Source: Umbilicaria muhlenbergii
Lineage: Eukaryota; Ascomycota; Lecanoromycetes; Umbilicariales; Umbilicariaceae
NCBI GenBank assembly: GCA_000611775.1
Contig: KK106981.1
Span: 1 to 64,000, forward strand
Direction of reading: 5' to 3'
Length of the DNA: 64,000 nucleotides
The number at the start of each line of letters is the position of its first letter. Position 1 is the stretch's first letter. This document shows positions 47,166-58,091 of this stretch, piece after piece. The notes beneath the pieces are model-generated. The model was not told the DNA's origin. It saw only the letters and a program-made list of their open reading frames with translations, and ran no database searches. The position numbers were made by a program, and so were the translations under genes.

Positions 47166-49511
47166 TTAGATTTTCATCCTCATCTCAGCCCCCTCCACCC
47201 CCTCAAGCGTGCTCTCCAACAACGAGATAGCCCGCTCCAGCTCCGCCGCGTTCCGACATGCCGCGAAAACAAAACGATCCCATCGAACGATGACGTAAAC
47301 TTTATCGTGGCCCAGGTCTTTTCGGATGCGGTTCGGATCGTAGTACAAGGGCTCCGGGCGGGGGAATTGCTTCTCCAAAGCAGTCTTGGTGTGGCCAGCG
47401 GCAGTATACTCATCCGCGCCCAGCACGCGGATAATGTTCTCGCTAGGGATTTCTTTCCCGAGCAAAGCTGGCGCGTCACTGACGCTGGGGACCTCGCCAT
47501 GGACGATGTATGTAGTTTCTGCAGGGTCGAGAGTGAGCAAGGACTCGGGGTATTGGATGCGGGAGATGTCTGCTCGTGCGGAGTGGAATTGGTCAATGGA
47601 ATCAAGTAGCGCCACGATTTGGAAGATCCCAGTCTTATTCGGCGCGAAGATGGTGTCGTCCGTGAAAGTCGGGATAGGAGGAGCTGGGCCGTCTATAGGG
47701 GCGCTGAAAACCTGAGGGAAAGATTTCCCCCCCAGATACTCGGGCATAAATGGCATTCCCGGGGCGTAGTCGTACTTGGTCATACCCTCCCTCCGGGCGC
47801 CAAGCTGTAACTCATGTTTCCAGGAGGGAATGAGTTGGTACGTCCACAGATACCAATTGCGAATGAAGGCCTTGATGCGCGACGGTTCGTTGCAGAAGTT
47901 GCCGTTCTCGATGGTGGACGCGAGGGAACGTTCCAATTGCTGTTTACGTTCTGCGGCCCATCCTGCCAAGAGAGCTTCGTGTCTGGTAAACCCTGGTCGG
48001 ACTGCGACATTCAAGCGCCAAGCGAGGGATATAGCGTCTCTGAAACCGGAAGCAATGCCTTGGCCGCCAACTAAGTGGTAACAACTGCCTGTCAGAGATA
48101 TTTTCGCACTTATCTAGATATGGCCTGGGAATAGATACTTACAAGGTGGGAAAACATGAGCGGCATCACCGCACAGTACAACCCGGCCAAGGGACCATTT
48201 GTTGCAACTCCGTGCAGAAAAGGAGAAAGGCCTCGACCTTATACAATCGATGCAGTCAGGTGGGAACACCACGTCTTGAGAAAGCCTAATTCATATTAGC
48301 TACAAGGACGCTCTCATCTGGCAATGGCCCAATGGAAGATCTCACCCATATCGACTCCCACGATGTGTCAAGTAGGGGAATATGAGTTTTTGCGTCTCTT
48401 CTGGCGATGCCATCTTTTGGCCGTCTTCACCAGGTTTGATGACGAATTCGAACCGCCAAAGGCGATCTTCAGTCCGACCAAATCGGCCACACACCGCTGG
48501 CCGTGCCGGGTCGCATATGAAGTTAAACTCGCGGGGGAAGAAGAGATCGTAGACTTGTTCTGGAGTGTAGCCGAGTTTCCACAGGGGAAAGTCTGGGTGT
48601 GTCTCGGGCGTGGGCGGCGTAATATGCCAATTCAGAGCCACCCAGACAGCCTCGTAACGAAATCTGTTGTCACACCAGCGGTCAGAAATATGGGCCACTG
48701 GTAATCTCTTCAATCAACCCCGTGATTGCTTGCCTGTTGCTTTTCTCCATGAGAACGCCCCTAGGCTCTAGGTACTTCTTCCTCACGAAGCCTGTCTTGC
48801 CATCCGCGCCGACTAGAAATTTCCCACGAATTCTGCGCTCCTCACCACTATCATCCTTGCAATCGACATAGACATGGTCGGCGTCCTCCGATATGGCAGT
48901 GACTGTGGAGTGTGATCTCAGGGTTCCATATCTCTTGTCGATCTTCGACCGCAAATGTTTTTCCATGGCCGGCTGTTTGTGACACATGAAGCCCACATGG
49001 CCGGTCCCTCCTTCAATCTGTCGAGAACATCACCGGAATTAGTATTTATGATCCCTTTGAAGAGGATTCCTAGGGTGTCCTCACCGTGTTGTAATTGAAT
49101 TGTAGAAAGGGTCGGACATCTAGACCTCTACCTCCCTGGATGAATTGGAAAAAGCCCATCGCTATAGGAAAACGTGTTAGACACTGACTTGCACAAAGCT
49201 TGCATTTGCGTCGTTTCCAGGTGTCCGCAGTGGCTGTCCGCGATCCGCATCGAGTTTGGAGCGAGGGAGGTCCCAGGGAACTCACATTTACCCACGTCCT
49301 TGAACAACGCCTCGTAGATTCCAACGCCCTGCGCTATCCGAATGCCATCCTCGTCCAAAGCGATCCCCCTGGGATCCGTCGTGATATCTGGATCTCTCTC
49401 CAGAATGACATGATTAACGCGCAAGCGGCTCAAGTTGGCCGATAGCAGGGCGCCGGTAGGACCGCAGCCGCAGATGATCACATCAAAGGTATCAGTAGTA
49501 GTCGGAGACAT
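47166..49511 (-). CDS. FAD-dependent aromatic hydroxylase (phenol 2-monooxygenase family)
   Basis: Six exons on the minus strand: 49511-49286, 49161-49085, 49017-48734, 48663-48346, 48285-48143 and 48070-47166, making 650 aa. The dinucleotide motif GCGPTG at residues 15-20 binds the ADP part of FAD. FLVGADGKTGFVRK is the DG motif. LCGDAAHVFPPFGGQG is the GD motif that binds FAD ribityl and marks single-component class A hydroxylases. WVALNWHI, WKLGYTPEQVYDLFF and RPAVCGRFG are typical of the fungal phenol-hydroxylase group. Residues from about 450 on form the thioredoxin-like C-terminal domain of that group. The family adds an OH ortho to an existing phenol OH using NAD(P)H and O2. In this cluster it could turn the decarboxylase product into a catechol. 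Intron 3 (48664-48733) appears to be GC-AG. No stop or shift after splicing. Confidence 0.9.
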
Positions 49512-50525
49512 AGGTACTAGTCGGCGCAAGAAGAGCAGCAACAAGGTCAAGTTAAAGAAATCCTGTTAAAGCGGACACAGCAAAGATTCAAGCGCATCAA
49601 GATCAATTGCGCGGCGAGCGCAATCCAAGATAGTAAGTAAACACGATGCAGACACCCGTCTGGTTAGGCAGCTGGTCCAACTTTGCGGGGAAGTGAGGAC
49701 GAATGTGTCGTCAAGCCCAGTGGACCCATGATCGTTCGGCCTTTGGCGGAGAAGGAGTGACACGACAGGGGCGCTGGGCAGGCCTCTCCGTGCATTGGGG
49801 GCGATCCTGGGCTGGACCCAGAAGTGCGAGATAAGCAGCACGAAAAGCCTCGTGCAGGCGAAGCGCAACCTACAAGGCCTAGTGGCTGCGTATTCGGACT
49901 GCTACAACATCCGAAGAACGAGAACGGGCTCGGCTCTAGTGGGACAAGTTCCAGCAGCAGACTGAAGGCATGAGGTTCCCAATCGACGAAGCGGTACTGT
50001 TCGACCCACCGACTCCAGAAGGTATTTCCGTCCCACCCAGCCAAGAGCGGCGAGGAGAGCTGCTCGGTGTCCAGTGCATGACTAAGCTTTCTGCTCTCAT
50101 CCTCCACGTCCCACATCCCACCAGCCCACACCTTCTCTCCCGAAGGTGGGACATGTGCCACTCATCCAACCTGCGTCGCGCAACGATGGATGGAACATGC
50201 GGAAGACGGTCTGGCCAATCCCGCACCACCCTGCGTGGCAGCGGCCATCCCATTGGTCTCTGTCTTCGCCCTTCTCAGAGGCAGAGCACAAAGCTGCTCT
50301 TCGCACGTGATCCGCAGCGGGCGCCATAGGAGAGTAACCGGATTTAGGCTGTTCCATGCCATGCGTTGGGAGAGCGCACAGCTACAGCGATTATACTGGC
50401 CCACTTTGAATCCTTTGTGCTCTCCTGCTTGATGATACAAGACTCGTAATTTTCTTCCAGGAAATCACCTACTCACAGCTCTTCCCCTCATACAACCTTT
50501 GTGGCCACTCAATTATATCAGCACC
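49512..50525. promoter_or_regulatory. Divergent promoter, monooxygenase and FAH-family enzyme
   Basis: A 1.0-kb gap between divergent genes. It contains GTCCCACAT at 50108-50116 (complement ATGTGGGAC) and GTGGGACAT at 50146-50154, two facing copies of the word found in other cluster promoters. Co-regulation of hydroxylation and later steps is inferred from this. Confidence 0.5.
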
Positions 50526-51615
50526 ATGCCTTCTTGGACACACTTGATCCGCTTTGTCGCCGAGGAGGACAGCCAGCCACACATTGGGCAGCTGGTGGAC
50601 ACGAGCCGTGATGTTGGATTGGACACGTTTGAGGGCAAACCGGTTCGCGCCTACGACATCATCGGAACGATTTTTGATGGAGAGGTTACCAAGACCATCT
50701 TGACCGTCAAATACGTGAGCACTGAACCCAACCATCATCTTCTCCATCAAAGGCTGACTCCGTTTTTGCTTGCAGTTACTGTCACCGGTGGAGAGGGAGA
50801 CTTGCAACTACATTCGTTGCTTGGGACTAAACTACAAAGACCACGCCGAGGTAAAACACTATAATTCCCTCGCAGTAGACAGGTGACCATTGACTGACAT
50901 GGCGCAGGAAGCCAACCTCCCCCTGCCAAAAGCTCCAATTCTGTTCACAAAACCTCGATCCGCGCTTATCGGCCCATACCCTGCAGCCGTCAATATCCCA
51001 AAGTGCGCCCAGGACAACACCAGCGATTACGAGGCTGAGCTTTGTTTGGTGATTGGAAAGACGGGCCGGGATATCTCAGAAGAGGATGCATTGGACTACG
51101 TGCTGGGATATACGGCATCAAACGACGTCTCAGCAAGAACGATGCAACTGATCACTCCACAGTGGAGCTTCTCCAAGGGTCTTGACAGCAGTTGTCCCAT
51201 TGGTGAGCGCATGCGGGGCATCTGGATTTAAGAATTGCAACGCTGAAACCACCCAGGCCCCGTGCTAGTCTCGACGTCTGTCATCCCAGACCCACAGACA
51301 TTGGGAATCAAGGCATTGTACAACGACGCTGTCGTACAGGACGGCCACACCAGGTAGCTATTCTCGAACCCGACAATGATATCAATCCAAGCATATGAGC
51401 TAATGGAGGGCAGTAACATGATCTTCAACATCCGCAAGCAAATCTCATATCTCTCGCAAGGCACGACTCTGGAGGCAGGTACCATCTTCCTGACGGGTAC
51501 GCCAGCCGGCATTGGTTTCTTCCGCAAGCCGGCCGTTGTCCTCGAGGACGGTGGGGACATTCGGGTTCAGATTGACAAGATCGGGACGCTGATCAACATG
51601 GTTCGGTATGAATGA
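50526..51615 (+). CDS. Fumarylacetoacetate-hydrolase-family enzyme (hydratase or acylpyruvase type)
   Basis: Exons 50526-50714, 50776-50850, 50908-51202, 51257-51353 and 51414-51615 give 285 aa. Introns are 54-61 nt and every join is in frame. Family motifs: CLGLNYKDHAE (rebuilt by introns 1 and 2), PILFTKPRSALIGP, DYEAELCLVIGKTGRDI (metal-binding acidic residues), DYVLGYTASNDVSAR, QWSFSKGLDSSCPIGPV, GHTSNMIFNI and LTGTPAGIGF. The family uses Mg2+ and covers fumarylacetoacetate and acylpyruvate hydrolases, oxopent-ene-dioate decarboxylases and the 2-hydroxypentadienoate hydratases of meta-cleavage pathways. Beside an extradiol dioxygenase and an alpha/beta hydrolase, handling of the ring-fission product is the natural guess. 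It sits 0.8 kb upstream of the transcription-factor gene on the same strand. Confidence 0.9.
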
Positions 51616-52414
51616 AGCCTGAGATCATGGCCCCACGGACGTCATTCAGAAGGAGAAAGCAAGCGGGATAGATGGAGTTCGCGGTACTCGTGTTGGATGC
51701 AGAAATGCCAGAGACATTTGCTTGGAGCTGCTGGAGGTCACTATTGTTTGGGAGACCCTGTGTATCAACATGCCACGCGTATAGACCAATCAACCAAACT
51801 GCCATACCGTGCCACCATATAGATGCTACTGGATACACCCACAAGCTGTTCCCCGCGCAGGATGTGCGAGTGAGCGACTGGAGTTGCTCAGATCATACAG
51901 ATGCTCGAGATGGACGCCATGGCTCGCCAGGCTTCCGTGGCTTCCCAGCCGGAGAAACGATGGTCCTCTCCGTGGCCGCGCTGACTAAGCCCCCACATTC
52001 TGCAGCTCCCTGCAGCTGTCGCCCGGCGCTGGGCCTCTCCCCAGCTTCCACATCTCGCCTGTCTTCTTTATTTCCGAGGCCACCTTTTCCAGCCAACCGC
52101 CAGACGCCGGATGCCAGACGCCGGATGCCAGACGCCTCATACCAGACGCCTCATGCCTGACGCCAGACCGACACCTTAGACTCGAGGCCGTCCAGTCACG
52201 CGTCCAAGTCGACTCTTAGCCTCCGACGAGGCTACCGCTACCGCTACCCGAAACTCCTCCAAACCTCTTTGTCGGTACTCGTACTAGCCTTGTATGGTCC
52301 AGGATTCAGATCAAACATCCCAACCTAAGGTACCGGCGATAGTCAATATCTTCGCCCCGATCGACCGCCCTGTCATGGAACTCGGGCTTGGTGTAATAAC
52401 CAACACCTCTACAC
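51616..52414. promoter_or_regulatory. Upstream region of the transcription factor, with a minisatellite
   Basis: About 800 bp without a gene. Near 52101-52165 a GC-rich word of 14-15 bp, CAGACGCCGGATGC, recurs four to five times (variants CAGACGCCTCATAC and CTGACGC), probably in the leader of the regulator gene. I did not see the GTGGGACAT word here. Confidence 0.5.
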
Positions 52415-55222
52415 ATGGCATCGACAACGAGATCCGGCACTAAGCGCAAAAGCTCACGCACACCTCTCGAAAGCGGAGATAGCAATGGCGACGCTGGCGT
52501 CGTCCGTACTACCAAGGAGCGCCGATGCGTCTTTTGCGACAGGTCCTTCACCAAAACAGAGCACCTGCTAAGGCATGAGCGCAGTCACACCAAAGAGAGG
52601 CCATTTCGTTGCACGCTTTGCGGAAAGGTCTATAGTCGACAGTAATGTGCCCTGTTCCATCAAGTGGCTTGGAAGTGCGGCGATCGTTTGCTGACCCTGT
52701 TGCCCTAACCAGTGATACCCTGCTCCGACACTGGAAATCGCATAGTCTAGGAGGTGATCCGCCCAACAAGGGCATGAGTCAGGTTCCGACAATGGATGAT
52801 GCGGGAGGCCTGCCCGCCTTTCACAATGGTGTGGACGGCGAGGGTATTGCTATCACTCCAGCTGTCTCCAACGTCGACCTGGACGGCCAGACGAGTGTTA
52901 CGAATAGCCACCAGTCACACCAATCGCCGACGGATCGGCTTACTACTTCCAATGCTACTCTGAACGGTACTTCGTCGCATGGAGCTTCGCAGAGTCATGA
53001 CATGGTTGCATCGGTAGGGTACCCCATACACGACAACGTCAGCAGCTCGTCTCGAGGTCCCGAACGCGCTATGTTTGGGCAGGATATCACGGTTCAAGGA
53101 CAAAGCCAGCAAACGCAGCTTATTCCGGCCGATTTTTCGATGCCTTTGGGCGACCATAACCACGTATCACCACTTTCCAACGATAATCTCTGGGGAGCTT
53201 CGATTATGTCGCCCGGTCCGTCGTGGCTGATTGGCTACGACTTCGACCTTGAAGCATTGAATTCCGCGTCGACTGTTCCGGCCACAATGGAAATGGGTGA
53301 ACCTCTATTCCAGCCTCACATACCCTTCAATGTTATGCCAAACATACTCGAACCGGACTCATCGAGAAGGACCGGGATGCAAAGGAGGCCAAGGCCTATC
53401 AATGACATAGTGAAGAAATCGTGGTTCAGCCAGACAGAGGACATGGAGGATGAAGAAGACAGTCACAGAGTTGCCGCCACAGGTCAAACAACACCAGCTA
53501 TCGGCGCCAATCAGTATGATGTCGACGATAATTTCCGCACGAGGGTGTCTCTGAAGCTCAAACCGCGCACAAACGACGATCCTTTGCCGTCAAACAACTT
53601 TCTTAACTTGTCTGTGCAGATGTACTTTACAAAGTTTAACACGGTCTTTCCCGTGATCCACGGACAGACGTTTCGCCCAACTCCAAAAAATTCCCTTCTT
53701 CTACTATCAATCTGCTCGGTAGGCAGTCTACTCATTGGCTCCAAAGGAGCCGCCGCTCAAGGCGTAAGGATATTCGAAAGGCTCAACAAAGCGATCCTAG
53801 CTTCTTGGGAAACCACAGTGCTGAGCGATCCTTCTGAGGCCTCGTCGATGATTCAAGCTGCCTTAATCGGACAGACCTTCGGCTTACTTTCCGGTGATGC
53901 GAAGCACCTCGCAATCGTTGAATCCTTCCACGGTACTGTCGTTGCTTGGGCGCGCCGGTGTAACATGTTCAGATACCGCAGCGATATTCCCCAAGTTGAC
54001 GGCCTGACTGGCGCGGAAGTGGATCATGCGTGGAAGGCATGGGCGAGATCTGAAGAGACAGTAAGGTCGGTCGTCCTCTACCCATGACTTATGCAAAGGC
54101 ATCAAGTGACGATGCTATAGGACCGTCCTTGGCCTTTACATACACGACGCTGAACTTGCGAGTATGTTTCATCATGAACCTCTCCTTCGTCACGATGCTG
54201 TCATGGTTTCCGCTGCCGCAGATGACAGCTTGTTCAATGCACCTACTGCAAGCGCTTGGCGTGATCAAGTGCGGCTTCAAGCACATTCAAGACCACTCAT
54301 TCACGAGATCCTCCATGCGAACCTCCGTCTTCACAACTGCTCCAATCCACTCCCTGAAGAGCTTATCTGCAAAGGTAGTCGTTTCACTGCCTATGTCATC
54401 CTGCATGGGATCTCCGCCAGCATCTGTGAGAAGCAACAGATGGGCCATCTCAATCCAGCCTTCACCGACTTTGGTAAGTATTCGGACGCTCTGATGTGCT
54501 GGTATTTCACTTTTGAAGTGAACAGAAGCAACCCGGGTACCAATGAGGTCAATCCTCAATCGGACACCTTCTGCCTCATGATCCTCTGGCATACTGTTTT
54601 CATGAATCTCCTTGCAAACTTTGATACCCTTGAGCGAGCGATCGGACGCGACGGACCAGAGACTACCTCGGCATCCGAAGACATTCGATACGCCATACAA
54701 TGGGCGAAGTCTATCGAAGCGCGGCGTTGTATTTTTCACGCCCACGCCCTTCAAAACGCCCTAGGCACGATGCGGTTGGATACCGAGCCGGCAATCCATA
54801 TCCCGCACTGTCTTTTCCTCGCCGGCATCGCGAGCTACTGCTTCACGCGGTTCCGCCGCTGGCCGTCAATGGACTTGATGTCGCCTCCAGACGCCGCGGC
54901 CGAATCCCAGGTCGAACCGGCCTTGAACTTCCCCGAATTCAGTCTCCGCGGTGCCCACATACCCAAGCATCTCTTCGGTATCACTTCCGACGGCGCGTCT
55001 TTTGCGACGGCGAACAATGCTGGAGGTTACGGCGCAGATGGGGAGCAACAGCAGCAAGGTCGGCAGCGCCCCGGCCGCGTTGTGCCTGTGGGTGCGGGCA
55101 TGCTGTGTACACTTACGGACATGCTACAGCGAGTCGGACACTGGGGCATCGCGCGGAAGTTTGCCGGGACCTTGGGGACTTTGGTACAGGCGGATACGGA
55201 AGAGAAATGGATGCTGGGGTAA
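52415..55222 (+). CDS. C2H2 zinc-finger transcription factor with fungal_trans domain
   Basis: Exons 52415-52641, 52713-54065 (or 54060) and 54121-55222, about 893 aa. Two C2H2 fingers lie near the N terminus: [21 protein letters not shown], then [21 protein letters not shown], the second rebuilt over intron 1. A basic patch TKRKSSR precedes them. A Ser/Asn/Gln-rich linker of about 250 residues follows, then the fungal-specific transcription-factor middle domain starting around [22 protein letters not shown]. It includes the characteristic [22 protein letters not shown], read across intron 2. This two-finger plus fungal_trans layout is common for pathway-specific regulators. Central position in the catabolic cluster suggests it controls these genes, possibly through the GTGGGACAT word. 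The donor of intron 2 is uncertain by five bases. Confidence 0.9.
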
Positions 55223-55584
55223 TGCAAAAGAGCTCAAGGCAAGGAGCATGTTGGCGTTATAGCACCAATGACAGCTTAACGGAATAATGGGTAAAAGGGC
55301 TTTGCTGAGTAATAGAACTCTTATGATACCAAGATGTGAGCAGCATCAATCGTTTTCTAACTCGCTATTCAAATCGGTGTTTACATTGCGACTCAAGTGA
55401 CACAGCACGTAGATGACGCAACTAGAGAAGAGCCGTTGGCTAGGATGCGGTCCAGCTCACTGACGCAGGTTGCTGACGCATTGGTTACACCAGTCGATTG
55501 GAAGACCGCCCAAACTACCTATGGAACAAGCGCATTGCATCAACCTCCGAAATCCAACTCCTCCCCAGACTCGAGCGATCCAAC
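55223..55584. other. Convergent intergenic region
   Basis: Between the 3' ends of the regulator and the dioxygenase. Nothing recognisable; shared terminator space. Confidence 0.5.
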
Positions 55585-57017
55585 CTAATCCAGGAAATCC
55601 AGCGGAAGCTCCGGACCCCACACGGCGAGCGACTCGCTGCCAGCCGGGCCCAATCCAATCGGCGTCTTGTTATTAACCGTATCACCATCCGTATAATGCT
55701 GCCGCAGTCCTCGTCAGCAAGCCCCCTTCCACCTGCGCACCTCCCCAGTCCCCAACGAGGCAACGAACTCACCTCGATCATAAACCCGGTCGGATCCCAC
55801 CAATAGTCAAAGATCTGGGACCCGAGGATATGCCTGCCGACCCCCCAGACGGACTTGTAATTCTTCGACGCCAACCACTTATGCCCGAGCAACTGGGTAT
55901 CAAAGTCGTGGATCTCAAACGACGAATGATGCACATGGCTCGTCGGCGCCTTCCCCATGAAGAAAGAATGATGATCCACGTATTCCTCCCCGCGATCCAC
56001 GTGCGCGAAAAACGCGACCTCCTCCTTCCCGCCCTCCTCCCCTTCCTTATCCACGCGCATGAAATCCGAGGGCACGAGATTGAAAGTCCGCGTATACCAC
56101 CTGATCTGCTCCTGTATATCGGAAACGCACAGCCCGTAATGGCCGAGTTTATGGACGGCGGCGGGGCCGTCGTGGAAGCGTTGGAAGGCGCCTTCGCGGA
56201 TTTTCTCCTTTTCGGTGTTGTAGACGAGTTTTTGGGGGAGCTTGCCGGTTTCGGCGGGGGTTTGGCCAAAGATTAGGTTGACGGGGAAGCCTTCGGGGTC
56301 GGTGAGGGTGAGGCGGTAGCCGCCGCCGGGGGCGTCGGTGAGTTCTTCGATGGGGCCGGCGTTAGGGAGTTTGGTTGCTCTGCGGGGAGGGGGGCGGGGG
56401 AGTCAGTTCCGTGGTAAGTGCGTAGGGATGTAGGAGGTTCCTTGTCCACGCGTGGGGACGTGTTGAGGAGGACACTTTGACGGGGATACTTTGACGTGGA
56501 CACATTTCGACAGGAAGACGTTCGACGGGAAGACTTACTTCTCCAACTCCTCGTAGCTCTCGACCGTCCACGCGCCACCCAGGAACTTCTTCTCCGGTCC
56601 CTTCTCCACAACGTAGACGTATGGCTCGGAGCTATAGCCTCTAAACCAGATTTTATCGTCGGTCCTCTTGGCAATGTGCATGCCAAAGTCGAGGAGGAAT
56701 TGGGTGATGGCGTTGAGATCCGGGTGGACGTATCGCATGTGGCTTAGACGCAGCAGCCGGATCTGCTTGCTCTCGTCGATTTGCTCGCGTTTCTTCCAGT
56801 CGTCGATGGCAAGACGGTCCCAGCCGGCCATCTTCATGGCTTCGGGGGCATCGAGTGAGTAGCCCTCGTTGGGGGTCGCTCCGGCGATGGTGGAGGCGAT
56901 CGACTGGGGTTGGTGCGCCCATGTTAGCTATGAGGACGACGCTTGGGGTAAAGGATGGTCTGATGTCGAGATAGGTGCTCCAGGCATCATGGCACAGAAT
57001 CGAGGTGAGCTTACCAT
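55585..57017 (-). CDS. Type I extradiol (catechol 2,3-type) dioxygenase, VOC superfamily
   Basis: Minus strand. Exons 57017-57015 (ATG only), 56903-56539, 56379-55773 and 55698-55585 give 362 aa. Two glyoxalase/VOC domains: the N-terminal non-catalytic one begins IRLLRLSHMRYVHPDL; the C-terminal one begins VHKLGHYGLCVSD. The iron ligands of type I extradiol enzymes are in place: His in LGHYGL, His in SHVHHSSFEI, and Glu in FMIEH, the last split between exons 3 and 4. GRHILGSQIFDYWWDPTG corresponds to the conserved GRHxxxxxxFxYxxDPxG run. The C terminus, DTVNNKTPIG...LAVWGPELP, is typical of fungal members. It would open a catechol ring beside the two OH groups, using Fe(II) and O2. The ATG-only first exon rests on a good donor (ATG/GTAAGC) and acceptor (CCCCAG); a start at 56837 is the alternative. 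It shares a promoter with the MFS gene. Confidence 0.9.
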
Positions 57018-58091
57018 GGTGAGGTCGTTCAGTAGAGCAGTATGAGTAAGGTACGGTAGATTGTCAGAGGTGTTGCAACAGTGCTGGCCTGTTCAATGGA
57101 GCGTCGCGGTGTATATTGCTACGCTCCTCGAACATGAGCACGAGCATGATGGCAATCATGATCAATCATGATAATCACACAGAGGCAAGCCTCGAGGAAG
57201 GCCGGAGCGATGCAGCCAATCAGGCCTTGCTGCCCCGCTCCGCAAGTCTGGCATGTCTCGTGCTTGCAGCGACTCGGACTAATACGAAGAGTGGCGCAAG
57301 CGGGGGGGTGCCACTGGCGCCAAGTGGTGTGAGCAGAGCCCCTTCCCGCCGACCCCATTCGCCCCGACCCTGCATCCCACTACGCCGGGCCCGACCCCAC
57401 GCCCGTCACCCCCCACCCCACCCGAGCCAGCACTCTCCCGCCCTCCCCATGCGAGTCGAGCATTCGACATCGCACTTGCATGAACGCGTACTTGCAGGTA
57501 TGAAAGAAGAATAAGACCCTCGCTTATTGGAACGTTACCCATCTCGATCACGACTGCTTAACTTGTCCCGGTGGAAACTTCTGCATTCGATGGAACTGAC
57601 CACGTACGAGGCACCCCTCAAGACCAGTGCTCACCCACGCTGCTTCGAGCATGTGGGACATTGGATGTGGGACCCCAAATGCGCAATGCGGGCCCTCGGC
57701 GCTGGGCATCAAACGCTACTCTACCGAGTAAACAAAAACATCCTTTGAGATGTGGGACGTCGGCGATGGAGCAGCTAGAAAGCTTTGAAGCCGCCTCATT
57801 AAGGTTTATCCATCGGAAGCCTCATTGTGGGGAAATGGAGACATCCCCGGCGCGATCAAGATCGGACGTGGCTCCAGACTCTCCAATCTCTCGCATGCAC
57901 CTACCCCGTACCCCAGACCCCATGGAGTCAAGCTCGAAAGGAGGCCTGCCAAAGAGCAACAGATAACTTGCAGGCCTCCCTGCACGAGAAGACAACCATC
58001 CACGGAAATCTCAGCGGGCCTACACCCTCCCACTCATCCTTCTCTGTCCCTTGTCCATCTCTATCTCCACGAGCACGTCGACCCCGTGACC
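57018..58091. promoter_or_regulatory. Divergent promoter, dioxygenase and MFS transporter, with three ATGTGGGAC words
   Basis: 1.07 kb between divergent genes. ATGTGGGAC occurs at 57651-57659, 57665-57673 and 57750-57758, all on the plus strand, the first two 14 bp apart. The same word or its complement lies in the other two divergent promoters of the cluster. No gene of its own. Confidence 0.55.
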
